Shown one piece after another: positions 7,105-15,603 of a stretch of 23,751 nucleotides of DNA. Below the pieces are notes generated by a model, which did no database searches, had not been told where the DNA came from, and worked only from the letters and a program-made list of their open reading frames with translations. The stretch covers positions 1 to 23,751 of the forward strand of contig CAJUIH010000048.1 of assembly GCA_910586045.1 (NCBI GenBank). The letters run 5' to 3'. The DNA is from an uncultured Eubacterium sp. Its GTDB lineage: Bacteria; Bacillota; Clostridia; Lachnospirales; Lachnospiraceae. A program made the position numbers and the translations under genes. How positions within the stretch are numbered: position 1 is the first letter of the stretch; every line of letters starts with the position of its first letter.

Positions 7105-8559
7105 TTATTCGTCAATACTGTAGTTTGGCGCTTCTTTCGTAATCATAATATCATGCGGATGGCTTTCCCGTAGCGCCGCAGCGGAAATTTTGACGAATTT
7201 TCCCCGTTCATGCAGCTCCGGTATGGTCGGGCAGCCGCAGTAACCCATGCCGGAACGGATCCCGCCGATTAACTGGAAGATCGTGTCTTCTACCGAACCT
7301 TTGTATGCCACACGCCCTTCTACGCCTTCCGGCACCAGTTTGCGTGCGTTTTCCTGGAAATAACGGTCTTTGCTGCCGTTTTCCATGGCGCCTAGGGATC
7401 CCATGCCGCGGTATACTTTGTATTTGCGCCCCTGGTATAATTCAAAGGTGCCCGGCGCTTCATCGCAGCCTGCAAAAATAGAACCCATCATACATACATT
7501 GGCGCCTGCCGCAAGCGCTTTGGTCATATCGCCGGAATATTTGATTCCGCCGTCGGCAATAATCGGAATATGAAATTCCTTTGCGGCCTGGTAACAGTCC
7601 ATGACCGCCGTAATCTGCGGAACGCCGATTCCTGCAACGACACGTGTAGTACAGATAGAACCCGGCCCGATTCCGACTTTGACGCAGTCTACGCCGGCGT
7701 CGATCAATGCCCTTGCGGCTTCTCCGGTAGCGATATTGCCCGCGATTACTTGTAAGTCTGGATAGGCGGTTTTGATTTTGCGGACAGCGTCGATGACATT
7801 TTTGGAATGGCCGTGCGCAGAGTCTGCGACGACGACGTCGACGTGCGCTTCTACGAGTGCGCTGACGCGGTCCATCATATCGGCTGTAATGCCGACGCCG
7901 GCGCCGCAGAGCAGCCTTCCTTGTCCGTCTTTTGCCGACAGCGGGTATTTGATTTGTTTTTCAATATCCTTGATCGTAATCAGCCCTTTTAAATTATTCT
8001 GGCTGTCTACAATCGGCAGTTTTTCCTTTCTTGCCTTTGCGAGGATCTTTTTGGCTTCCTCGAGGGTAATGCCCTCCGGTGCGGTAATCAGCCCTTTGGA
8101 TGTCATGCAGTCTTTGATTTTTCTTGTAAAATCGGTTTCGAATTTTAAGTCCCGGTTTGTGATGATCCCGACCAGTTTGCCGTCTTTGGTAATCGGGACG
8201 CCGGAAATGCGGAATTTAGCCATTAGATCATCCGCATCCTGCAGGCAGTTGTCTTCGGAGAGTGAAAACGGATCGGTTATGACGCCGTTTTCGGAACGTT
8301 TTACTTTATCTACTTCTTCTGCCTGTGCTTCAATGGACATGTTCTTATGGATGATGCCGATTCCGCCCTGCCTTGCCATCGCGATTGCCATACGGTGTTC
8401 CGTTACGGTATCCATGCTTGCGCTGACCATAGGGATGTTTAGTGTAATTTTGTTTGTGAGCTTTGTTGACAGGTCAATCATGTTTGGAGTTACTTCTGAG
8501 TATGCCGGAACTAAGAGTACGTCATCAAAGGTAATTCCATCGCCGATAATTGTAGCCAT
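7105..8559 (-). CDS. guaB: Inosine-5'-monophosphate dehydrogenase
   Basis: Oxidises IMP to XMP with NAD, the rate-limiting step of GMP synthesis in the cytosol. It has 484 residues, the usual bacterial length (488 in B. subtilis). The N-terminal barrel start (GDGITFDDVLLVP) is followed by a tandem CBS (Bateman) insert at about 95-210, then the catalytic part with signature GIGPGSICTTR, whose Cys303 forms the covalent intermediate, GGIKYSGD for phosphate binding, and the flap region around YRGMGSLGAM. The start at 8559 has a purine-rich AGAGAGG site just upstream. A promoter lies at 8633-8662, so it is a single transcription unit. The leader is only about 65 bases, too short for a purine riboswitch, and none is seen. 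It is downstream of, and on the same strand as, the two-component genes, so some read-through is possible. Confidence 0.99.
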   Translation of the reverse strand: MATIIGDGITFDDVLLVPAYSEVTPNMIDLSTKLTNKITLNIPMVSASMDTVTEHRMAIAMARQGGIGIIHKNMSIEAQAEEVDKVKRSENGVITDPFSLSEDNCLQDADDLMAKFRISGVPITKDGKLVGIITNRDLKFETDFTRKIKDCMTSKGLITAPEGITLEEAKKILAKARKEKLPIVDSQNNLKGLITIKDIEKQIKYPLSAKDGQGRLLCGAGVGITADMMDRVSALVEAHVDVVVADSAHGHSKNVIDAVRKIKTAYPDLQVIAGNIATGEAARALIDAGVDCVKVGIGPGSICTTRVVAGIGVPQITAVMDCYQAAKEFHIPIIADGGIKYSGDMTKALAAGANVCMMGSIFAGCDEAPGTFELYQGRKYKVYRGMGSLGAMENGSKDRYFQENARKLVPEGVEGRVAYKGSVEDTIFQLIGGIRSGMGYCGCPTIPELHERGKFVKISAAALRESHPHDIMITKEAPNYSIDE

Positions 8560-8632
8560 ATACGTTTTCCTCTCTTTCTTTTGCCGGGTGCTGGCCCGTT
8601 TGGTTTGGTATGTAAAGTTGTGTAATGAATCA

Positions 8633-8662
8633 ATTCTACAATAGGAATGGGGGAAAAGTCAA
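8633..8662 (-). promoter_or_regulatory. guaB promoter
   Basis: On the - strand, -35 TTGACT (8657-8662), 18-base spacer, -10 TAGAAT (8633-8638). The -35 box contains the TGA stop codon of the upstream response regulator gene, so the two units abut without spare sequence. Confidence 0.6.
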
Positions 8663-9435
8663 TGCGGATTTAGGATCTTGTCTATTTCTGTAAGCAGCCG
8701 GTCTTTTACCGGAGGTTTCAGAAAGTATCCGGCTGGTTTTAGCCGCAGTACCGCCTCTATGTTTGCGCGGTCGTTCATGGCGGTCAGAAATATTACCGGG
8801 ATGTCTTTTAGATCTTCATCCGCACGGATCATTTCAAGCGTCATCTTTCCATCGCAGACCGGCATTTCATAATCCAGCAAAATCAAATCCGGACGTTTTT
8901 TGCCGATCGAAGTCATGGCCTGTGCGCCGGAGATGGCCAGGGCAACTTCGTAATCGGACGCAAGCATAGCTTTCATCGTCCTAAGCTGGGTACCGTTGTC
9001 GTCTACCACCAGGATCCGTTTTTTTCCGGATGGGCCGGTATGTTCTTCTGCTGCGTCCTGTTTTACTGCTTCCGGATCCAGGCCAAGCCTGCGGCATACG
9101 GCGTCCATAATTGTGCTATGTTCTACCGGGCGGATCAGATTTTCAAACTGTTCGTTTTCATAGTATTTAAAAAATGTGCGGCTTTCTTCTTTTGTACCAA
9201 TGGTCAAAACCGGGATCTGCGCATACTGGTCGCTTAACAGAAAAAAGATGGAAGTGTCGATATCATAGGCGCCGATTAAGCTGATGAAAACCAAATCGGG
9301 GTTTACAATTTTTAACATTCCCTCCAAGACGCCCGCGTTTTCGGAACAAAGCTGTACATGGAAAAATTTGGAAAGAAATTGATTTGTTTCGTTCACAACG
9401 TTGTTCAATTTACCAATTAATAGTATCTTTTTCAT
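8659..9435 (-). CDS. Response regulator with tandem receivers (pseudo-receiver + receiver), no output domain
   Basis: 258 residues, two CheY-like folds joined by a linker (about 122-138). The C-terminal receiver (about 139-258) has the full phosphorylation set: VVDDN acidic pair, phospho-acceptor Asp188 (LLDYEMP), switch Thr (FLTAM) and Lys (LKPP). The N-terminal one (about 1-120) keeps the secondary-structure pattern but has no acidic pair, Ser (VFIS) where the Asp should be, and Arg (IRP) for the Lys, so it is probably a protein-interaction pseudo-receiver. No DNA-binding, GGDEF or enzyme domain follows, so output must be through protein contact or as a phosphate relay. It starts 17 bases after the hybrid kinase gene, with AAAGGGGAT before the ATG, and is surely co-transcribed; it is the likely acceptor from that kinase's Hpt domain. 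Its biological output is unknown. Confidence 0.92.
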   Translation of the reverse strand: MKKILLIGKLNNVVNETNQFLSKFFHVQLCSENAGVLEGMLKIVNPDLVFISLIGAYDIDTSIFFLLSDQYAQIPVLTIGTKEESRTFFKYYENEQFENLIRPVEHSTIMDAVCRRLGLDPEAVKQDAAEEHTGPSGKKRILVVDDNGTQLRTMKAMLASDYEVALAISGAQAMTSIGKKRPDLILLDYEMPVCDGKMTLEMIRADEDLKDIPVIFLTAMNDRANIEAVLRLKPAGYFLKPPVKDRLLTEIDKILNPH

Positions 9436-9452
9436 AAGATCCCCTTTCTTTT

Positions 9453-12400
9453 TTATGTATTTTTTAATTCGAATTGTTCCATCTGTGCAATCAAAAGGTC
9501 CGAAAGCCGTTCGGTTTCATCCAGGTCCAGGTTTGTTACGGATTGCGCCAGCTCTTGCATTGGCTGTTCCATTTCGGCTGGATATGCGTATGCCTGTAGC
9601 TGTTGGATCCGTCCGTCTGCCTGGTCGATGTCCATTTCCTGCATGTGGATGCGTACCATTTCAAGCAGGGCCTGGATCACGGAAGCGTCTGTAATGTCCT
9701 TTTTTGTTTCCATTGCAATACCAAAGACGCCGCGTAGTTTCTGCCGGTAGCTGCGCCATTCTTCCAAAAACGGGGATGTCATGGATGCTATGACGTCAAT
9801 TCTGCCGTCTCTTGCCGCATATTCCAGTATTTTTGCGGTACCGGACAGCGGAATGATGCCAACCGATGCCGCAAGGCTCTTCATTGCGTGTACCTGGATC
9901 CGGTACTGGTCCAGGTACGCTGGTTCTCGCACCTGTCTATAGGCTTCTTCCAGACGGTCTGCCGCGGAAGAGATCTGCGCGTAAAATTCTTTGACGGTAA
10001 ATGCCAGCAGTTCCATGTCCGGCAGGTGGAGCCATGCGTACTGCCAGTCGAGTCCGTCTACCTGCGGGAGTTCGTCCAAAAGCTTTGCGGTTTGCGGCGG
10101 TACCGCTTGTGTGCTGGCGCCGGTATCGCCGCCTTGTTCCGCTTGCTGCAAAAGCTCTTGCGGCAGCATATTTTGGATCATATTTTCCAGCTTTTGCGGG
10201 ACAATTGGTTTTGACAAAAACGCGTCGAATCCTTCCGCCAGATATTTTTCCCTTGCCCCGGATACGGCGTTGGCTGTGAGTACGATAATCGGGGTATCCC
10301 GGCACGGAAAATCGGAGTACGTCCGGATCTGGCGCAGTGTTTCTATGCCGTCCATTTCCGGCATCATATGGTCAAGGAAAATCAGATCGTAATGGTTTTC
10401 TTGCACCAGCTTCAGGCATTCGGCGCCGCCCGATGCGTCTGTTACCTGGATTTTCGTCGCTTTCAGCAGGCTTCGGAATACTTTGCGGTTTACCGCGTTA
10501 TCATCTACTACCAGAATACTGGCGTTTGGCGCGCAGAACTTTGCGCTGTATTGATAATGGCCGGTCAGTTGCTGTACTCTGGCTTCGAAATCACCGATAG
10601 GCGTATGGTCCGCGATTTTTTGTTCCAGTTCAAAGTAAAATTTGGAGCCTTTTTCATAGGTACTTTCAACCTGCAGCCGGCTGCCAAGCAGCGTGAGGAG
10701 CTGTATGGTGATGCTCATGCCAAGTCCGGTGCCCTCGATATTCCGGTTGCGGTCTTCCTCGATCCGTTCAAATTCGGCGGACAGTTTCGGCAGGTCTTCT
10801 TCTTTGATCCCGATGCCGGTATCTTCGACCTCGAACCGCAGCAGTGCCGTATCTGTAGCCGCGCGGCACTGTACCCGCAGCCAGACGGTACCCTTTGGGG
10901 TATATTTGACTGCGTTGGTGAGGATATTGGTTAGGATTTGGCGCAGCCGGACGTCATCCCCATAGAGTCTGGAAGGGATTTCATGGCTGATTTCTAATTC
11001 CAGAGAGATCGGTTTCTCTTTTGCCCGCTGTGTCGTCATATTTGCCAAATCGTGGACCAGGCTGCAAAAATCGTATTCGACCGGGACGATTTCCATTTTT
11101 CCGGATTCAATTTTGGAAAAATCTAAAATATCATTGATTAAGGAGAGCAGCGTTTGGCCCGCCGTATAAATATCCATGGCGTATTCTTTGATTTGTGGTT
11201 CGCCCGATTCACGCAGGATCATCTCATCCATGCCGAGTACCGCATTGATCGGCGTGCGGATTTCATGCGACATGTGCGCCAGAAATTTGCCTTTTGCTTC
11301 GTTTGCGGCCAGCGCTTCGTGCCTTGCCGCGTCCGCGTCTTTTTTCGCCTGGGCAAGCTGTGTATTCTGCCGCTGTGTCGCTTTTATTTTTTCTTGTAAA
11401 AGCGCCGCGTTTTCTTCCGCCTTTGCCCGGTATTCTTTCGATAGGCGCAATATGTGCACGACAGCCATCAGAACGCTGAAGACAGCCATGCTGTATTGTC
11501 CCGCGGCATTTGCGTAGTTGTGGCCGAAAATCATATTTGCACCTATATTCGCGATTCCGCCCGCCACCAGAACGAGAATGGATAAGACCGAAAGCAGTGT
11601 CTGGAAGCTTTTGTTTTTGTAATCGTAATGAACCAGACTTACTATGGCCGTAATACATACGATTCCGACCGCGGCCGCGGTTAGGTTGGCCATATCCTGC
11701 ATACTGTATATACCCGAAAGCTGCAGAAAGATCTGTGCGGCGGAATGGATGATCATGCCGCACAGCAGCACAGAAAAACGGCGCGGGTAGATCGTGTGCA
11801 GGTTTCGTTCAAAGTACAGGGCCAATAAGAGCGGCACAAGGAGCGCGAGATATTCCTGCATCTCATATGCTTCCTGGAGGCTGTAAAAGATGTTTAACGT
11901 ATCGGTCCAGATAAAACAGTAAATGTCTGCGGCAAGCCCTGCCAGTCCAAGGAACAGTTCGCCGCGCTGTGGCTGGCGCGTATAGTGGCGGATCAGTGCA
12001 AGTACAAACATTATAATCGACATAATCAAAATGAGCAGGCAGCAGCCGATATCCATAATATTGCTTTCGACCACGCCGATTACAAGTGCTTCGTGCGTTT
12101 CTATTTTCACTTCTTCAAGCGATACCGCGGCATGCGGGGAAGCGGAAGATAAAATGATCCACAGTTCCCCGTCTTCCAATGTGTCTGGAATGTCTATATA
12201 ATGCATGTTTTGGTTTGATGCCTTATTGTGTGCGCTATCCTCCAGGGTACGCTGATAGATTTCCGTTTTGTCCACCATCACTTGTATATTGGAATTTTCA
12301 CAAGAAATACCCAGTGACAATCCTGCATACTGCAGCGGTATTTTGTTTTGAAACACAAGATACGCATGCGGGCCGCTTTTTTCCGCAAACGGCAGGATCA

Positions 12401-12668
12401 CTTTTTGTCCCTTTAAAGCCGCCAGTGCGTCTTGTATTTGTGTCTGCAGGCTGTTTTGAGCATCTGCCGGTTCTATGGGCATGGATGTACGGTCCAGGGT
12501 CACAAGCGTCCAGTCTGTTTCTAAAAATAACTCCAGCTTTTCCGGGGGCAAGTCCATATTGCTGTTATTTTGATACTGCAGCAGCGCAAGGACCATAAAA
12601 CAAAGGATCAAGAGGATCGAAATACCAGCCAGTGTCTGCATGATTTTTGTTTTTGGTTTCATTCGCAT
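9453..12668 (-). CDS. Hybrid sensor histidine kinase with multi-helix membrane sensor, REC and Hpt domains
   Basis: 1071-residue membrane phosphorelay kinase. A first membrane helix (about 10-30) leads to an extracytoplasmic region (about 31-200), then a bundle of about seven or eight helices (about 203-425), an arrangement like 7TM-DISM sensors. A coiled coil (about 428-460) joins HisKA, with His468 in HMSHEIRTP, and the HATPase (N box LRQILTNILTNAVKY, G1 DTGIGI, G2 GTGLGMS). REC follows with VVDDN, phospho-Asp766 in LIFLDHMMP and Lys in LSKP, then an Hpt domain with His927 in HAMKSLA. All phosphotransfer residues are present, so His-Asp-His relay to the downstream receiver protein is expected. 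About 90 C-terminal residues after the Hpt are unassigned. ATG 12668 follows a GAAGA-type site; ATG 12662 is an alternative. Ligand unknown. Confidence 0.96.
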   Translation of the reverse strand: MRMKPKTKIMQTLAGISILLILCFMVLALLQYQNNSNMDLPPEKLELFLETDWTLVTLDRTSMPIEPADAQNSLQTQIQDALAALKGQKVILPFAEKSGPHAYLVFQNKIPLQYAGLSLGISCENSNIQVMVDKTEIYQRTLEDSAHNKASNQNMHYIDIPDTLEDGELWIILSSASPHAAVSLEEVKIETHEALVIGVVESNIMDIGCCLLILIMSIIMFVLALIRHYTRQPQRGELFLGLAGLAADIYCFIWTDTLNIFYSLQEAYEMQEYLALLVPLLLALYFERNLHTIYPRRFSVLLCGMIIHSAAQIFLQLSGIYSMQDMANLTAAAVGIVCITAIVSLVHYDYKNKSFQTLLSVLSILVLVAGGIANIGANMIFGHNYANAAGQYSMAVFSVLMAVVHILRLSKEYRAKAEENAALLQEKIKATQRQNTQLAQAKKDADAARHEALAANEAKGKFLAHMSHEIRTPINAVLGMDEMILRESGEPQIKEYAMDIYTAGQTLLSLINDILDFSKIESGKMEIVPVEYDFCSLVHDLANMTTQRAKEKPISLELEISHEIPSRLYGDDVRLRQILTNILTNAVKYTPKGTVWLRVQCRAATDTALLRFEVEDTGIGIKEEDLPKLSAEFERIEEDRNRNIEGTGLGMSITIQLLTLLGSRLQVESTYEKGSKFYFELEQKIADHTPIGDFEARVQQLTGHYQYSAKFCAPNASILVVDDNAVNRKVFRSLLKATKIQVTDASGGAECLKLVQENHYDLIFLDHMMPEMDGIETLRQIRTYSDFPCRDTPIIVLTANAVSGAREKYLAEGFDAFLSKPIVPQKLENMIQNMLPQELLQQAEQGGDTGASTQAVPPQTAKLLDELPQVDGLDWQYAWLHLPDMELLAFTVKEFYAQISSAADRLEEAYRQVREPAYLDQYRIQVHAMKSLAASVGIIPLSGTAKILEYAARDGRIDVIASMTSPFLEEWRSYRQKLRGVFGIAMETKKDITDASVIQALLEMVRIHMQEMDIDQADGRIQQLQAYAYPAEMEQPMQELAQSVTNLDLDETERLSDLLIAQMEQFELKNT

Positions 12669-12716
12669 GTGTTCTTCTTTCTTTGGTAGTTGTATGTGAA
12701 CAGGTATCTATGATGT

Positions 12717-12745
12717 ATCTTATCACAATTTGGTGCATTGCTCAA
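12717..12745 (-). promoter_or_regulatory. Candidate promoter of the kinase/response-regulator operon
   Basis: On the - strand, TTGAGC (12740-12745), 17-base spacer, TAAGAT (12717-12722), about 50 bases upstream of the kinase start. Matches are four of six in each box with ideal spacing. It shares the divergent gap with the hisA promoter; no operator-like palindrome was noticed between them. Confidence 0.5.
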
Positions 12746-12809
12746 TATTGGAACGCAAACCTTATATTTTTCGGAATATATTTTTATGGTTTTCTTTTCC
12801 GTCAGAATA

Positions 12810-12818
12810 TGGTATTCT
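12810..12818 (+). promoter_or_regulatory. Candidate extended -10 promoter for hisA-glnA
   Basis: TATTCT at 12813-12818 preceded by TG at 12810-12811. The -35 position (around 12790) reads TTTTCT, weak. Transcription would start near 12825, leaving about 50 bases of leader before hisA. Confidence 0.35.
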
Positions 12819-12877
12819 TCTGAGTGAAAAAGCCGGACGGCATTTACATTTTGATGAAAGAAATGGAGATGGTGTTT

Positions 12878-13660
12878 ATGGAATTTAGGCCTTGTATCGA
12901 TATCCACAACGGACGGGTGAAGCAGATTGTCGGAGGGAGTCTGAATGACGCGGACAGTTGTGCTGTGGAAAATTTTGTTGCGTGCCAGGACGCGGCGTAT
13001 TTTGCGGAATTTTATAAAAAAGACGGCATCCGCGGCGGCCATATAATAATGCTCAATCCGCCGGGGTCGGAATATTACGGCCAGACAAAGGCACAGGCAC
13101 TGGGCGCGCTTTTGGCATACCCGGGCGGGCTGCAGATTGGCGGCGGTATCACACCGGAAAATGCCGGATCATTTTTGGAAGCTGGCGCCAGCCATGTCAT
13201 TGTAACCTCGTATGTATTTCAGAATGGGACCGTACGCTATGACCGGCTAAAGCGCTTAACACAATGGGTCGGAAAAAAGCGGCTGGTACTGGATTTAAGC
13301 TGCCGCAGACGGGATGGAAGCTATTATATCGTCACCGACCGGTGGCAGAAGTTTACCGAAGAGAAGATGACGGAACAGCTTTTGGAACGGCTGTCCGGTT
13401 ATGCGGATGAGTTTTTGGTCCATGCGGTTGATGTAGAAGGGAAAGCCTTGGGGATCGAATCACAGCTTGCGTCCATGCTTGGGGCGTGGGGGAAAATTCC
13501 GGTTACTTATGCAGGCGGCGTAGGAAGCTTTGCGGATTTGGAAGAGCTTCGTATCATGGGACGGGGACGGCTGCATGTTACAATAGGAAGCGCATTGGAT
13601 TTATTTGGAGGGCCGATGCCGTATGAAAAGGTGCTGGATGCCGTGCGCGGGAGCTTTTGA
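12878..13660 (+). CDS. hisA: ProFAR isomerase HisA, eukaryote-type (HIS6-like)
   Basis: Isomerises ProFAR to PRFAR, the fourth step of histidine synthesis, in a (beta/alpha)8 barrel. Strings such as RPCIDIHNGRVKQIVGG and LQIGGGIT are those of the eukaryotic HIS6 branch rather than of ordinary bacterial HisA, and the length from this start (260) matches yeast HIS6 (261) rather than E. coli HisA (245). The two catalytic aspartates are present: Asp8 (CIDIH) and Asp139 (VLDLS). The frame can be opened at GTG 12824 or at ATGs 12854, 12863 and 12869, but ATG 12878 is where homology begins and it has GGAGATGG at 12865-12872. No other his gene is in the window; glnA follows 36 bases later, probably in one operon. 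This branch is known in some Clostridia, where transfer from or to eukaryotes is debated. Confidence 0.94.
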   Translation: MEFRPCIDIHNGRVKQIVGGSLNDADSCAVENFVACQDAAYFAEFYKKDGIRGGHIIMLNPPGSEYYGQTKAQALGALLAYPGGLQIGGGITPENAGSFLEAGASHVIVTSYVFQNGTVRYDRLKRLTQWVGKKRLVLDLSCRRRDGSYYIVTDRWQKFTEEKMTEQLLERLSGYADEFLVHAVDVEGKALGIESQLASMLGAWGKIPVTYAGGVGSFADLEELRIMGRGRLHVTIGSALDLFGGPMPYEKVLDAVRGSF

Positions 13661-13696
13661 TTTCGCGGGCATATATGGTATGGAAAGGAAGAAACG

Positions 13697-15043
13697 ATGA
13701 TGAATCATTATACCCAACAAGATATTTTTCGTTTGGCGGAGGAAGAGGACGTGGAATTTATCCGCCTCCAGTTTACAGATGTATTTGGAACGCTTAAAAA
13801 TATAGCGGTCACAAAATCACAGCTTGCAAAAGCCTTACATAACGAGTGTATGTTTGACGGCTCCGCCATCGAAGGCTTTGCGAAAATGGAAGCATCGGAT
13901 TTGTATCTGCATCCGGATCTGGATACGTTTGCTATTTTTCCATGGCGTCCGCAGCAGGGCAGGGTGGCGAGGATTATCTGTGATGTTTATCATGCGGACG
14001 GGACGCCGTTTGAGGGAGATCCGCGCCAAGTACTTAGAAAGACAATCAAACAGGCCGGGGAGATGGGATACGTGTTTGAAGTCGGGCCGGAGTGTGAGTT
14101 TTTTTTGTTTCATTATGACGACAATGGACAGCCGACGACGCATATGGACGAACAGGCCGGCTTTTTTGACCTGGGTCCGGTGGATTTTGGAGAAAACGCC
14201 AGGCGTGATATGGTACTGACTTTGGAGGAAATGGGATATGAAGTCGAAGCGTCCCACCATGAGGGCGCGCCGGGGCAGCATGAGATTGATTTTAAATACG
14301 ATGAGGCGCTGGCGGCGGCAGATAATATTATGACGTTTAAGCTGGCGGTAAAGACGATCGCGAAGCGCCACGGGATGTTCGCCAGTTTTATGCCGAAGCC
14401 GAAAGCAGGCGTCAACGGCTCCGGCATGCATTTAAACCTGTCGCTTTCCAGAGACGGCAGAAATTTGTTTTCGGATCCGCAGGATGCACACGGGCTGAGT
14501 AAAGAGGCCTATTATTTTATCGGCGGGCTGCTTTCGCATATGAAAGGGATGACGGCGGTTGGAAACCCGCTTGTCAATTCTTACAAGCGGTTATTTCCGG
14601 GATATGACGCGCCGAATGTCATCGCCTGGTCTATGGGAAACCGCACGCCGCTTGTGCGCATTCCGACTACAAGGGGAAGCGGTACGCGTGTGGAGCTGCG
14701 CAGCCCGGATTCCGCCGCGAATCCGTACCTGATGCTCGCCTTGTGCCTTGCCGCCGGACTGGACGGGATCCGCAGGCAGACGATGCCGCCGGACGCGGTC
14801 AGCAGCAATGTTTATGATATGACAAAAGATATGACAAAAGAAGAGCTTAAAAAGATTGGAATGGGGTTCCTGCCTGGCAATCTGATGCATGCGGTTTATG
14901 AAATGGAACAGGATCCGTTTGTACTGGATACGCTTGGAGAGCATATCAGCCGTGAATATATCCGCGCGAAGAAAAAAGAGTGGGAAAAATACCGCTCAGC
15001 GGTGACTGATTGGGAAATCAAAGAATATTTGTACAGAATTTAG
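13697..15043 (+). CDS. glnA: Glutamine synthetase type I (GSI-alpha)
   Basis: Makes glutamine from glutamate, ammonia and ATP; a cytosolic dodecamer. 448 residues, the short alpha form (444 in B. subtilis), lacking the insert of the adenylylated beta form. Visible signatures: FTDVFGTLKN and MFDGSAIEGF in the N-terminal beta-grasp domain, EVGPECEFFLF and HHEGAPGQHEIDF (metal-binding acidic residues), the ATP-site KPKAGVNGSGMH, and NRTPLVRIP. In B. subtilis Arg62 in EGFVRIEESD mediates feedback inhibition; here the aligned residue looks like Lys (EGFAKMEASD), so feedback may differ. Two adjacent ATGs (13697, 13700) follow AAAGGAAG at 13684-13691; the second has the more usual spacing. It lies 36 bases after hisA and 8 bases before an ANTAR regulator, which is likely its partner. 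No own promoter or leader hairpin fits in the 36-base gap. Confidence 0.98.
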   Translation: MMNHYTQQDIFRLAEEEDVEFIRLQFTDVFGTLKNIAVTKSQLAKALHNECMFDGSAIEGFAKMEASDLYLHPDLDTFAIFPWRPQQGRVARIICDVYHADGTPFEGDPRQVLRKTIKQAGEMGYVFEVGPECEFFLFHYDDNGQPTTHMDEQAGFFDLGPVDFGENARRDMVLTLEEMGYEVEASHHEGAPGQHEIDFKYDEALAAADNIMTFKLAVKTIAKRHGMFASFMPKPKAGVNGSGMHLNLSLSRDGRNLFSDPQDAHGLSKEAYYFIGGLLSHMKGMTAVGNPLVNSYKRLFPGYDAPNVIAWSMGNRTPLVRIPTTRGSGTRVELRSPDSAANPYLMLALCLAAGLDGIRRQTMPPDAVSSNVYDMTKDMTKEELKKIGMGFLPGNLMHAVYEMEQDPFVLDTLGEHISREYIRAKKKEWEKYRSAVTDWEIKEYLYRI

Positions 15044-15051
15044 GACGAAGC

Positions 15052-15603
15052 ATGAATATTATAGTAGTTTTTCCAAAAATCGAACAGGCAAAACAAATCC
15101 GCGCGGTCCTGCGCAAGGGCGGCTACAGTGTGGATGCTGTCTGCAGCAGCGGTGCGCAGGCACTCCAGGCGGCAAATGATTTGGACAGCGGGATTTTGAT
15201 CTGTACCTACCGTCTGCCGGATATGGTGTACAGCGAGCTGTATGAATATCTGGCACCGCGCTATGATTTTCTGCTGATCGGTTCGAAAAGCCAGATCAGT
15301 GAACGGGAAACCGCGGACATTGTCGGGCTTTCGACGCCGTTTAAAGTCCATGAACTGCTGCAGACGATGGAATTATTGACTTATGCGTTTCTGCGCAGGA
15401 AGAAAAAAAACCGCGGCAGGCCCACGGTACGCTCTGTGGGGCAAAACCATGTCATAGGGGAAGCAAAGGCGCTTTTAATGGAACGCAATCATTTGTCGGA
15501 AGAGGAGGCGCACAGGTATCTGCAAAAGTGCAGCATGGAAAACGGCACAAGCCTTCCGGAAACGGCGCGGATGGTGTTAAGCATGATGGGGATGCATTTA
15601 TAG
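15052..15603 (+). CDS. ANTAR-domain RNA-binding regulator with degenerate receiver
   Basis: 183 residues: an N-terminal receiver-like fold (about 1-120), a basic linker (RRKKKNRGR), and a C-terminal ANTAR domain (about 130-183; GEAKALLMERNHLSEEEAHRYLQ). ANTAR proteins bind paired hairpins in nascent RNA and prevent termination, often in nitrogen genes. Receiver chemistry is absent: Phe-Pro (VVFPK) replaces the acidic pair, Thr52 stands in the phospho-Asp position (ICTYRLPD), and Thr (STPF) replaces the conserved Lys, so ordinary phosphorylation is unlikely. The start is ATG 15052 with AGGA at 15042-15045 overlapping the glnA stop; earlier in-frame starts lie inside glnA. Tight coupling to glnA parallels the glnA-linked antiterminator described in solventogenic Clostridium, which argues for a role in nitrogen control. 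Its RNA target is not evident in this window. Confidence 0.92.
   Translation: MNIIVVFPKIEQAKQIRAVLRKGGYSVDAVCSSGAQALQAANDLDSGILICTYRLPDMVYSELYEYLAPRYDFLLIGSKSQISERETADIVGLSTPFKVHELLQTMELLTYAFLRRKKKNRGRPTVRSVGQNHVIGEAKALLMERNHLSEEEAHRYLQKCSMENGTSLPETARMVLSMMGMHL

Noticed and set aside
7772..8644. 290-codon open frame antisense to guaB
   Set aside because: Low-complexity Ser/Ile-rich translation with no family resemblance, fully opposite a certain guaB and its promoter; an overlap artefact of guaB codon use.
13835..14431. 198-codon frame antisense to glnA
   Set aside because: Complete shadow of a conserved gene, with no promoter, ribosome site or recognisable motif.
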